The notes below the pieces were generated by a model, which saw only the letters and a list, made by a program, of their open reading frames with translations, made no database searches and was not told the origin of the DNA. Below, piece by piece: positions 1 through 10,491 of a stretch of DNA of 26,679 nucleotides. The translations under genes were made by a program, and so were the position numbers. This DNA comes from Gryganskiella cystojenkinii (taxonomy: Eukaryota; Mortierellomycota; Mortierellomycetes; Mortierellales; Mortierellaceae), in the NCBI GenBank assembly GCA_015852425.1, contig JAAAIG010000543.1, positions 1 through 26,679 of the forward strand, written 5' to 3'. The first letter of the stretch is position 1. Each line of letters begins with the position of its first letter.

Positions 1-1565
1 TCTGGACTGTCCACGGCCCTGGTCCTTCTCAAAACTGGACACTACTCTGTCCAGATCATTGCCACGCACCTGCCTGCCGATCGCCACATCGACTACACAT
101 CACCCTGGTATCAACCATTTCTTCCGAAGAATACTTCCGTTCTTTATTTTTTTCTTGCTCTCATTCCTCGACAAAGATTGCTAACCACGACTTCTATCGT
201 GTGACTTGTATATGTAATCAGGGCGGGAGCCCACTGGCGATCCTATGCCGATATTGCAGATCTGGAACAGCAAGGTAACTAGAGTCACTGTCTCCTGCAG
301 TCCACGATACGCTGTTATATATATATTCATATTCTAATACAGTACGCGAGTTCCTGACCTTTTTTTTTGATATTCTTTTTCAGAACTGGATGCTGCAACC
401 TACAGACATTTCGCTCATTTGGCAAAAACCGATCCCAGGGCTGGTGTCATGTTCTTGACAGGTCACGACTACTGGGATGTCAAGCCAAAGGACTTTGTCG
501 ATCCTTGGTTCAAGAGCCTGTTGGACAATGTAAGTTGAAAACTCAATCCAACGCGGCGCTGAGTTACAGCGCGAAATTCATTGACCGACCAACCCATTCC
601 AGGCGTACGCGTTTTCTATTTATTCATCACCCTCTTTTTTTCCTTCTTCCCTAAACCCCTCGTAGTACCGATACATCCCTACCTCTGAATTACCTCCTGG
701 TACCGAGTTTGGAATTTGTTATACGACAGGTAGGCAACCGAGAACGCTGCAATAATTCTGCCTGGACCCTGATGGAATCTTTCCTCAATATTATCGATTT
801 CTCTTGCCATTCCCCTACACCGTAGTATCTGTCAACGCCCCCAAGTACCTCCTCTACCTCCAGGAGCAAGTACTCGCGCGTGGTGGTATCATCAAGCGCG
901 GAACCGTCTCGAGTCTCAAAGAGCTTGCCCAAATCCCTCATGGCACCTCTACGGCCGATGTCATTGTCAATTGCTCCGGTCTCGGAAGTCGCAATCTCGG
1001 AGGTGTTCTCGATCATCAAATGTATCCAACCCGCGGCCAGATCGTCATTGTCAAAGTCGAGGACAAACTCTGGCCCAAGGCAAAAGAGTTCACGACAGAG
1101 CGATACGCGGAGGGAAGTGCGATGGGCAAAGGCACTATCACCTATGTTATTCCCAGGCAATCCGAGAATGCAGAGGGTGGTCAGAGCGGTGAAATCGTTC
1201 TCGGAGGTACGATGGAGAACTGGAATTATCAAGATACGACTTCTGAGGAGACCTCAAAGGCGATCCTTCAACGGGTGGTTGCCACAAGACCCGACCTGTT
1301 TTCAACGGCGACTGTACTCAAGAGCTGTGCCGGTCTTCGACCGAACCGTAGAGGCGGCGTCAGGGTGTCTGCGGCGATTGAGCAACTGGACTGGAATGAA
1401 GGATGGGAACAGCCCGTGGTTGTCATGGCTCACAATTATGGTCATGCTGGTTTCGGATACCAGGCCAGCATTGGATGTGCTGAGAAGGTGGTTGCGCAGA
1501 TCGAAAAATGTGTCCGTGAACTGGGTCATGTGCGCGCCAGCACCAAGACCATGGCCAAGCTGTAG
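1..1565 (+). CDS. D-amino-acid/D-aspartate oxidase, 5' truncated by window edge
   Basis: FAD-dependent oxidase that deaminates D-amino acids to 2-oxo acids, ammonia and H2O2, normally in peroxisomes. Spliced exons that keep frame are 1-107, 222-274, 384-529, 666-729 and 826-1565; all four introns are GT-AG. The window begins inside the N-terminal Rossmann region (SGLSTALVLLKTG), so the start codon and the GxGxxG FAD motif are outside. Family signatures follow: SPWAGAHWR across the first splice, VNCSGLGSRNLGG, YPTRGQIV, CAGLRPNRRGGVR and HNYGHAGFGYQ. The last of these is usually HNYGHGG, so one glycine is alanine here. The protein ends in MAKL, an AKL-type peroxisomal targeting signal 1. The sequence alone does not decide between D-amino-acid and D-aspartate oxidase. 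The family is clear; exon borders are manual but each joins in frame. Confidence 0.93.
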
Positions 1566-1997
1566 AATAGCCACTCTGCCCTGGCGCTAGTGGAGAATAT
1601 TAGAAATATGAAAGCAATAGTAGCACAGTTTACAAATTAAGCGCAAGGGGCAGACTGGGACCAGGAGGCACTCCGTCATTGACGTTGTGCGAAATTGATT
1701 TTTCATTTGTTGGGGTGTCCTCATGATGCGAAGTGCGTCTGAAAAATGAACTCTCTTTTTCTTGCTTTTCTTGTAAAGTGTTCTCTTTTGCGAATGAATG
1801 CAGCAAACATCTCTTTCTTCCTTCCCATTCACATTCACATTCACGCTCAAGAATTCCGCTCCCTCACACACACACACACACACACACACACTCTCTCTCT
1901 CTCTCTCTCTCCTACCACATACTTTTTCACTCTCGTATTTATTACTATTATTATTTCGCGGGTTGACAAGTTGTCCATTTCGCCACAACACTCCGTC
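1566..1997. other. Intergenic region between the D-amino-acid oxidase and the GH95-like gene
   Basis: About 430 bases with no gene. It holds the 3' end of the oxidase gene and the presumed promoter/leader of the GH95-like gene, including pyrimidine-rich tracts and a compound CA/CT microsatellite. An open frame running from 1746 into the next gene translates this microsatellite as alternating Thr-His and Leu-Ser, so it is not taken as coding. Confidence 0.6.
1865..1911. repeat. Compound (CA)n(CT)n microsatellite
   Basis: About 13 CA units run directly into about 11 CT units. The tract lies roughly 90 bases upstream of the chosen ATG of the GH95-like gene, in its leader or promoter. Such tracts are length-variable and purine-pyrimidine asymmetric; any regulatory effect is inference. 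Confidence 0.95.
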
Positions 1998-4900
1998 ATG
2001 ACGCAAGACAAGTTCATGCAAAGGCAGCGACTACGCCGTGGAAAAAATACCATCGTGTTGGCTCTCGCAACAGCTGTGACCTTAGTCATCACTGCTCAGT
2101 CTCTTGTTGGACAAGTCGACGCCCAAAAGCTTTCCAGACAACCACTCGTCCAGAAGCAACCAGATCTAGATAGCGACCTTCAATTCTTTTCTCAGGAACA
2201 GCAGCTGCAACAACAACTGCCTTTCTCTCCTCCTCAACCACTATACCAGAAGCAGCAAGAGCAACAAGAGCTAAAGGACCAACTATTGAGGGAGTGTGAA
2301 CGACACCTCGCTACCCCACCAGCTTTCTCTAATGAATACCAGCAGGACTCAGGGACCACATGGACAACAACCTCAAATGTTCCTCCCAAGCCCCGATTGG
2401 TCGGACGGTCGGACCCACCCGTGAACGGGACCCTTCGACTCTGGTACAGAACCCCAGCCGAATCTCTAGCGCAAGCAGGAATCATGATCGGAAACGGTCG
2501 CACCCAGGCCCTTATCGGGGGATCCATCAATGTCGAACGCTTGGTCCTGTCAGAGGAGTCAAACTGGTCCGGTGGTCCAGGTGAAGCTAGAAACAACAAT
2601 CAGGGGGACGAAAAAGCCACGGACGAATACCGAGGCGGAAACGTGGCCCCAGAAGAATCTGTGGACAAACAAAAAGCTCTGCAGGACATCAAGGATGCCT
2701 TGAGGGAGAAGCGAAGTATTGGTCCCCTAGATCCTATTGCCAAGACACTGAAAGGCGATGAGCGACATTTTGGAGAACAAGAGGGCTTTGGCGAGATCAT
2801 CGTGGAGGAATTGCATCCGTTTGAAAAGGTCGAGCAGTACCGACGAGAGCTGAACCTCGAAACCGGAGTCCTCAGAGTCCAGTTCACTTCTGGCGGCATT
2901 TTATATACAAGGTACGGTAGCGAACCATCAGTGTGATCGAGACTCCACTAGAAAACACTGTAACAGTCATTAACCAGCTCGCTACTACTCAACATTACCT
3001 GTATGGCAATAGGGAGCACTTTTGTAGTTACCCAGACTCGGTGTGCGTGATGCGGATACAGGCTTCTGAACCAAAATCTGTCAACATCAAGGTGTCGCTC
3101 AGGACTGATCACCCCGGCATGGAGTTTACCAACGTTCACAACAGACTTGGTATCCGAGGTCAGCGGCAGTCCAACAATATAACCCTGGAAGCAATGGTCG
3201 CAGTCAAAACTGAGGGCACCACAGGTGTTTCGATGGCCAATAACCGACAAGTTGTTGTTATGAGCTTCGACAGCGCGACTCTCTACTATACTCTCGGAAC
3301 AGGATGGAATGCGAACGGTTATCCGGCCTTTGAGGACCAAGACCCCCATGAACGTCTCGTCTCGGCTCTCGACAAGGCAATAGTAGCCTGGTACAACGAT
3401 CAGTATCTGAAGCACTTAAAGGACTACCAAGACCTCTTCTTGACGTTTCAACTGAACTTTGGTGATCCAATCGATAACAAACTACCTACGGACGAATTGA
3501 TCAACGCAAGTCGACGAGGAAAAGCAGGAGAAGAAGAGACATACCTGGAGGTCCTTTTGCTGCAATACAGTCGTTACCTGTTGATCGCTTCCTCGCGGCC
3601 CGGATCGTTGCCTCTCAGCGGTAAAACAGTCTGGAACGCAGATGTGGATATGACAGGCGATGCTCCAAGGTAAAAAAGAACGCAAGCAATCATAAATTCT
3701 CTCCTTTTTTCCGACCCATCCAAACTGGCGACTTATTATATTTATTCTCGTCCTCTTGTAGGTCCGGATACAGAATGGACATCGAACTGCAAATGAACTA
3801 CTGGCTAGCCGAAAGTACTGGATTGGGTGAGACCGTGACCCCATTGATCGATTACATGGAGCATCTCCTAGCTCCTAGGGGTCGAGAGACGGCGCTTTTA
3901 CATTACGGAGCCCGCGGCTGGACCAGTCACGCCTTTTCCAACATTTGGGCGCATACCGGACCAACCGCCCAGCAGAACGCGTTCTTTTTCCCGGCCTCTG
4001 CTGCATGGCTCTGTCAACATGCCTGGGACAGATACTTGTACGGTCAGGACTACTATTTCTTGCGGGACCACGCCTACAAGCTCATGAAGGATGCCACTCA
4101 GTTTTGGTTAGATACGCTTGTAAAGAGTAACGATAGTGGCGCCCTTGTAAGCTCACCTTCATACTCGCCCGAACATGGACCTTATACAGAGGGATCAGCG
4201 CTGGACCAGCAGCTGATCTGGCAACTCTTCAACAACACACTCGAAGCCATTGCCGTGGTTGGTGAGAAAGACAAGATATTTGTTCAGAATTTGACAATGG
4301 CATTCAAGGATTTGTCATCTGGTCTCAAGATTGGGTCATGGGGTCAACTGCAGGAGTGGGACCTGGATCTCGACGACCCCAACGAACGTCATTGGCATCT
4401 TGCACCGTTTTGGGCCGTCTATCCTGGTCATCAGGTCTTTGGTTATGACTCCACTACAGCCGACAACACAACCAAGGCCATCAATGAGCTGGAGCTAGTG
4501 AGGGCAGCTAAAGAACATTTGCGTCGCCGTGGAACCGGTCAGCAGCCCAAGGTGAATTATGGCTGGGCCAAAACCTGGCGTGCGGCATTGTGGGCTAGAC
4601 TTGGGGAGGGTCGAGCAGCTCATGAAACGCTGAATTTGTTCCGGAGGGCGAATCTAGTCTCGAGAGAACACCTGAACCTGGTCAATTTCAAGGAACTCAC
4701 GGGTCAACTAGGTTATGGGGCAGCGATGGTCGAGATGTTGATCCAGAACCGTGTCCCTGGAGAAATCGATGTGTTGCCTTGCACTACCTATCCACTGTCA
4801 TCTTTGAGCTCTGCCGAGAATGGTCTCCCGGAGACCTGGCTCGTCAAGGGAGGATTGCAAGGATACCGAACCAGGGATGGCCAGGTAGTCGCTGTCGCTT

Positions 4901-5151
4901 GGGAGGAAGGGACGGTGCGGACAATCGAGATTTTGGCGAATCTCAAGGCTGTTCAAAACATGCGTATCCGGATCCGAACCCTGGGTGGAAGTGAGGACGA
5001 GGGTGATGTTGGACAGCAAACACCGACGGACAAGATCCATGTGACGACGAAGGGCAGCGGCAAGCCTGTGGTGTTTCAACGAGTGCGCGACGCTGTTATT
5101 TTGCCGAGCATGTCCAAGGGCCAGACGTATGTGATCCAGATCGACACATAG
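1998..5151 (+). CDS. GH95-like glycoside hydrolase (alpha-L-fucosidase family)
   Basis: Exons 1998-2911, 3013-3669 and 3762-5151 join in frame to 986 residues. The start at 1998 is chosen because upstream frame is microsatellite; it is followed by a basic stretch and a hydrophobic segment (TIVLALATAVTLVITA), a signal peptide or type II anchor, then a Gln-rich linker to about residue 130. GH95 landmarks follow: LWYRTPAES, IGNGRTQALIGG, ERLVLSEESNWSGGP, YTREHFCSYPD (rebuilt across intron 1), QMNYW, YGARGWTSHAFSNIW, SSPSYSPEH and GWAKTWRAALWARLGEG. GH95 enzymes remove alpha-1,2-L-fucose or L-galactose by inversion. The general-acid Glu (SPE) is present. The usual N-I-N before the QMNYW block is D-I-E, and the usual QIDGNFG block reads ELTGQLG. 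It is therefore either a changed-specificity or an inactive member; the substrate is unknown. It is probably secreted or membrane-facing. Confidence 0.88.
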
Positions 5152-5415
5152 AGAAGCACCTTATTATCGTGACAACAAACTAAAACAGGTTCAACTGACA
5201 GACGCGTTCCGAGCGCGAAGCACTTCAAAGCTTGTGGAATGCGGACGTCACCTCCGCTAATATACAAAAAAAATGGTCTTGTGGCACAGACCCAAAAAAT
5301 AAAATAAAAAAAGAAGTCCCTTTTTTCGTGTGTGTTTATGCGTGTTGAGTGTGTGCATTCATTCATTCATTTGTTTCTCCATCAACACCATCGTGCCAGC
5401 AACCTCATCCATCCT

Positions 5416-8400
5416 ATGGCAACCACAAGGATCGACTCGAAGGAGGGGCCTCCTCCCTCGGTTGTTGCGACAGGTCAAGACAACAATAATAGCAGGACTG
5501 TTGACAATCAAAACGTCAAAATCAGCAGCACCAACAACACCAATTCACCCTCCCCTTCAAGGAAATCGAAGGCAAAGCGAACGACCTCATCCTCATTCAA
5601 GGGAACAGGACCAGGAAAACCTGAGGCTGGCGGTGTCAATGTACATTCAAAGGACGATTCATCCTCAAGGACCCCATCATTCCAACGCGACGACACTGTC
5701 ACCGCGTCACCTTCAACCTCCACACAACAAACCCTTGCAAAGCCAAAAGAGCCAAAGGAACCAAGGCCACCCAGGGAAAAGAACCCCGTTGACGAGAATG
5801 GTCAAGAAAGCCGTCCTCGAGGACCACAAAGAGACGACAACAACAGCAATAATAGCGGGCCAAGAGTATCCTCTTCATCGACTCAGTTCAATCACCATCC
5901 ACACTCGTTCTCTCATTCCAGTCGTGGTGGTCGAGGAGGTCGAGGAGGTGGAGGCTTTTTCAGCAGCAGCAGTGCTGACCGAGATCCAACAAGCTCAGAA
6001 CCGAGTGATGGTACTACCCCGAACAGACCATATGACTCGGCAGCTCGTTTCGCTGCCTCATCAGGAGGACGCGGAAGAGGTGGATATCTCAGTGGACACT
6101 CTTCTCGAGGTAGGGGCGCAGGAAGTGGTGGTTTGGGACGAGGGCAAGGGGGAGGCGACAGCAGGAATTTTGATGGTGAAGACGCTCTGCGCGGTCGGAA
6201 ACCAGAGAGACGATCGCAGCTGAATAGCCACAAGAGTTCAACTCCCGACTCGGCTGCATCCAAGACTGGTACTCCAGTGACCTTGAGCTCAAAGCCTGAT
6301 ACGACTGCCAAGGACCCTGCCAACAACAGCAACAACGCCTACAAAGACGGCGCCAGCACGAATGATGTTCCTCCAACACAACGACCTTCTGCGTCTTCAG
6401 GTGTCAGCGAATTCAAGCGTACTCAGCAACTCGTCACTCGCTCACCACGATCACCACGATCACCTCGTCGAGGATTCGAAAGAGGGCCTGAGACCAGACA
6501 GACACCTAGGGAAAATGTACGACAGGAGAACCCGCCATCCGCTGCCGGTGCCACGTTAAAGACAGAAGGAACAAGCAATATGTCTTCTGTGGCGCTTCAT
6601 ACTTTGGATACCATACAGTCTGTCGACAAGCCTAATCGTAAGTCCGACGCCGAGTTCGAGACACCCTCTTTGTCTACCGCAGAGACATCCATAACTACAT
6701 CGGAGGATCCTCAGGCATCCTCGACAAACACCTCAAAGAAACGCAAATCGGCGCGTAAGAATCAAAAGAATGACGATGAAGCCTCTTCAACAATCTCGGC
6801 GAGCTCTGGAAAGGATACCCTGTCGAATTCGAAATCGTCAGCGACGCCAGCAGCGGCAACTTCGGGTCCAGGCGATCGAACAGCAGAGTCCGCTGCAACG
6901 GATACCACTGCGTCGGATATCAAGGCACAAGGTGAATCTGCGTGGGTCCCCAAGTCAAAAGCGAACCGTACTCTACCGAAGGAACGAACGGGTGTCAGTC
7001 CAGGCTACCTTGGCAAGAATCCGATCCCCAACTTTCAAAAAACACAGAGACCAGGACAAGACTCCCGCCAGGAATCACAAGTGAGGCAAAGGATTACGCA
7101 CAAGGACGCTCCCCCGACCTCTACCACGCAAGCTGCGGATGTACCCTCAAAGGCTGCAAATAGGAAAGAGCACAAGGATGATACATCCAAACCTTCTGAG
7201 TCAGGCTGGGGGGAAACGTCAGAGACTCCGGTAGCGTCGGCTCCTAGCGCTGAAGGCTGGGGAGAGACCTCGACATCGACATTACGATGGGGCGAAGAAG
7301 TTCCATGGGAGACCCAGGTTGGATTGAATCAACTCTCAACTCCCACTTGGGTCAACGAGTCTTCGGATCACCAGAGCCAGGCTCCCCGAAGTGCTGGAGA
7401 CAGGAACATTCGTGACGATCGGTCCAACATTAGTGACAGACCTTCTCAAAAGCATATGGAGCATGGAAGCGGAAAGGACAGATCAGGGACTGCCATCAAC
7501 AGCAGTGGAGATGCACGATACAATGGAGCTCGATTCTCTCCAGAGTATCAACAGCGCGGATCCCATAACGAACGAGTGAATGGCACGCGGGACCTCGAGC
7601 AAGAAAGAACATTTACCAGCTCCGCGCAATCAAAAGACGCACGCTCTTCCCTGGATAAACGCAATGAACGACTGGCTCTGCAGCGAGGACCCCATCCGAA
7701 AGAATACTCGAAGGACGATCGAAGGACCCGATTTAGTCCCGGTGCTCCACAAGAACTTTCAGACACTGCTGATGACTCGACCGCTGATGTAGGTCCTCGA
7801 CGACCAGCTCAAAAGGCGGACGCATCCTCCTTCGGGTCCTCAGACGTGCGACGGGATTCTCGGTATAACAACTCTAATGGCAGAGAAGCGTTTGGATCAA
7901 ACACCACTCGATCGAACCACCTAAGGAGTAGAAGTCCGCCCACGCCTTATCAACAAAAGAGCCAATCTTCGGGTTTCTTAGCCTCCCAAGACACTAATCG
8001 TAACGCTGCCGGCAAGCCTACGAAATCCAAATTGGGACCAGGGAATATACGCCTTGTAAGATTTCATAGTGCTATACTCAAGGCGAAACGAATATGTAGG
8101 GTACATGTCTCTAACCTCTTGATATTTTATCATGTCACCTCCTCTGTAGCCGTTACTTTCCACGTCACTCGAATGTCAGATGTCGTGGCAAGAGATGGGC
8201 TTAAAACCATGTGTCCTTGAGAGCATCAAGAAAGCTGGGTACGGCAGCAATATTCTACCGATTATGATGCGAACTTGTACATTAACTGCATTACTGACGC
8301 TAGAAGTCTGTATTATTCTCTGATCTGTAGTCTCACACGACCCTCCAACACTCAAAAACTCATGATGAAGCCATTCGCCGAAGGTAAAGATGTTATTGCA

Positions 8401-9741
8401 CAGTCGCAGTCTCAGAACGATCGTACCAATACATTAGCTATGGCTTTGCTGCAAAAGCTCTCGGCATCAGCTCAGATGGAAAAGCGCTGTAAGGCAGTCG
8501 TGATCTGTTCGGACGGGATTTCACCGAACAAAGTCCACAAAGATCTCGAGGTTTGGTTCGAGTCTTGTCCGGGTCTCCGATGTGTCTTCCTTACAGATCC
8601 CTCGGATATTGCGCTCTCGGATTCAGAACAGGCAAAGCAGGTTGTCGTGACAACGTTAGGACCCCTGATGGAAGTCCTGAACAAAGGTCTGATCGAGATG
8701 ACGGCTGTTGAGACGGTGATGATTTCGATGCGGTCGGACGAACTGGTGGGCTTTGATGCCTTTAAGCAGTTCTGGGCTATGTTGCCACGCGGTGCACAGG
8801 TGGTTTTGATGACAGGACTGATTCAGCCCTCGCTCCAGGCCATCAAGGATTACAATTTTAGTGCTAATGCTGCGGTCGTTCGTGCGGATGAACTGACACT
8901 TCAATGGAGCGAGCACTACTATGTCGATTTATTGGAGTCTGCTTTGGAGCGAAGGGAAAGACAGCAAAGAGAGCGATCCAACAGGAAACGGTACCCTAAT
9001 GGCGGACGTAAAGATGAGCCAGAGGTGCCAGATGAGAAAAATCAAGGAGAGCAAGACGAAGAAGATGAGAAAGATACCTACGACCGCAGGTGGGAGATCC
9101 TGACGAACCTTTTGTCCAAGAACCCCGAGATATCTCATGTTGTGATTGTCACTCAGTCCCAGAGTTTGACGCAAGCCTTGACCGATCAATTGAAAGAGCA
9201 AAACTTTCCCGTGCTTTCGATCGTAGGTCTTTCTGCGAGACCTGTTTAAAGGCCAGGACCTTCTGGGAACGATGCGGACGAAATTATTAACAAGTGCTCT
9301 CTTCGTTTCTTTATTTCTCTTTTTTTTTCCAGTGGAGTATGGCTGACAAGACCAAGGTGGTCAAACAGTTTAATAGGCCGGACCGGTGTATTCTCGTTTT
9401 AGAGTCAGTACTCATGGAGAATTTGGATCTGGACCACTATTCTCTCATTATCAACTATGAGATGCCCAAGAGGTCCGTCCATTACATCTCGTCGTTTGGT
9501 CCATTTGGTCGGTCGGGATTGAGGACAACGATGATCAACTTTTGTGTTACCCAGGACACGAAGCAGAGACTGCTCTTGGCGGAGATCGAGGCCATGCACG
9601 ATATCCGGATCCAAAAGATGACGGTAATTGGAACTTGGCAGTTGTGGTTTGTGCATCTCGTTGTCAGTGATTCGACGGAAACTAACTGAGACTCCTCGTT
9701 ATCCGTTTTTTTAGTTACAGGAAGCTGACTCGAGGATCTGA
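5416..9741 (+). CDS. Disordered RGG/WG-rich protein fused to a degenerate eIF4A-like DEAD-box core (pseudohelicase)
   Basis: Exons 5416-8055, 8150-8238, 8331-9222, 9333-9623 and 9715-9741 give 1312 residues. Residues 1-880 are disordered and rich in Ser, Thr, Pro, Asn and Gln, with RGG clusters (about 170-180 and 217-246), an RSPRSPRSPRR patch near 342, and Trp motifs at about 510, 598, 615, 625, 631 and 645. Residues from about 890 follow the eIF4A/FAL1 fold: SWQEMGLKPCVLESIKKAGLTRPS, GKDVIAQSQS, LPRGAQVVL, ADELTLQWSEHYYV, SLIINYEMP. Catalytic motifs are lost: SGTGKT reads SQNDRT, PTRELA is absent, DEAD is MRSD, SAT is TGL, the ARGxD motif is ENLD, and HRIGRSGRFG is YISSFGPFG. The Q-motif PSxxQ survives. 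A charged insert of about 45 residues separates the two RecA-like lobes. An RNA-binding or scaffolding role is likely but inferred. An ATP-independent adaptor is favoured over a pseudogene because splicing and frame are intact. Confidence 0.85.
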
Positions 9742-10069
9742 GCCGTTCCCTAGGCGCCCTGCCTTTTCATCGTCCAACCTTGCATCTTTGTATGTTTTGG
9801 ATCTTTGACAAGAAAATGTCGAGCCTTTGTTTGATTACCTGCTATCGAAGTTCTTTCTTTTCCGTAATCTTTCATTCTTTTGTGAAAAATAAACCCATGC
9901 TAAATAATTGTCTGTTTGAAATCAACTCCATTTTTTGGTGTTCTCCCGTGCTTGAGCGGCAAGTGTGTTGAGATGATATTATTCCTCAGTCTTTTTTTTA
10001 ATTAATTAATGATACAAAAGGGAGGTAGACTTTTTTTTCTTTTTCTTTTTGCCTGAGAAAAATATTCCT
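9742..10069. other. Intergenic region between convergent genes
   Basis: About 330 bases between the 3' end of the pseudohelicase gene and the 3' end of the small twin-CX9C gene on the other strand. AT-rich with poly-T runs. Apart from a likely polyadenylation signal at 9888 nothing is recognised. Confidence 0.6.
9888..9893 (+). terminator. AATAAA polyadenylation signal
   Basis: Canonical AATAAA about 147 bases after the stop of the pseudohelicase gene, in AT-rich 3' DNA. Position and orientation fit mRNA 3'-end formation for that gene; use is inferred. Confidence 0.45.
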
Positions 10070-10491
10070 TCACCATTTCCGCTTCATCTAAAAGCAACAA
10101 ATACCAAGAGCAGAGCGTTTAATATTTTCCGATCAGTTCTTATTTGTGATCAGGCGCAACAACTCTCGATACAGAACGACATGTTAGTTGTTGGTACAGA
10201 ACTTACCGAGTTTTGAACACACTCCTTGAAGGCGAGAAATTCCTTTTCACAAACACCTTTGTGAACGTCCTGCATGGTACTGGAGATACAGGCGCCATAC
10301 ACGGCAGCCTACATAGAAGACAATATTAAAAAAACTCGCGTCAATATCAAAAAGGGAGGGCTTTTCTTTTGGGATGCTGAACGAGACATGGGACGGCGGA
10401 AATAGGATATCTACACAAATTCTCATACTGTGGGAGCACAGCCAGATATGCTCTTTGAGAAGGCGGCGATGGTCTGTTTTGGTTTTGACAT
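10070..10491 (-). CDS. NDUFAF8: Twin-CX9C mitochondrial protein, NDUFAF8-like complex I assembly factor
   Basis: A 60-residue protein from three minus-strand exons: 10429-10491, 10207-10308 and 10070-10087. All joins are phase 0 with good GT-AG borders (gtatga; gtaagt; ttttag). Exon 1 gives MSKPKQTIAAFSKSISGCAPT. Exon 2 holds AAVYGACISS and VCEKEFLAFKEC. Exon 3 gives MKRKW and stop. Splicing creates two CX9C pairs: C18 with the Cys of YGAC, and VC with KEC. This is the layout of small intermembrane-space proteins imported and oxidised by the MIA40 relay. The pattern (Ala/Tyr-Gly before the second Cys, then a C-x-x-E-F-x-A-(L/F) helix) resembles human NDUFAF8, which pairs with NDUFAF5 in complex I assembly. 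The twin-CX9C class is well supported; the exact orthology is from recalled similarity. Confidence 0.78.

Noticed and set aside
690..1232. 180-codon minus-strand frame over the oxidase
   Set aside because: Antisense shadow of a well-supported exon; no recognisable protein features.
1746..1997. N-terminal extension of the GH95-like frame back to an ATG at 1746
   Set aside because: It would translate the CA/CT microsatellite as Thr-His and Leu-Ser runs. The ATG at 1998 begins a plausible basic plus hydrophobic signal segment.
8056..8220. Continuation of the 962-codon frame to a stop at 8220
   Set aside because: A GT-AG intron at 8056-8149 restores the eIF4A-like SWQEMGLKPCVLESIKKAG sequence in another frame, so the continuation is intronic or out of frame.
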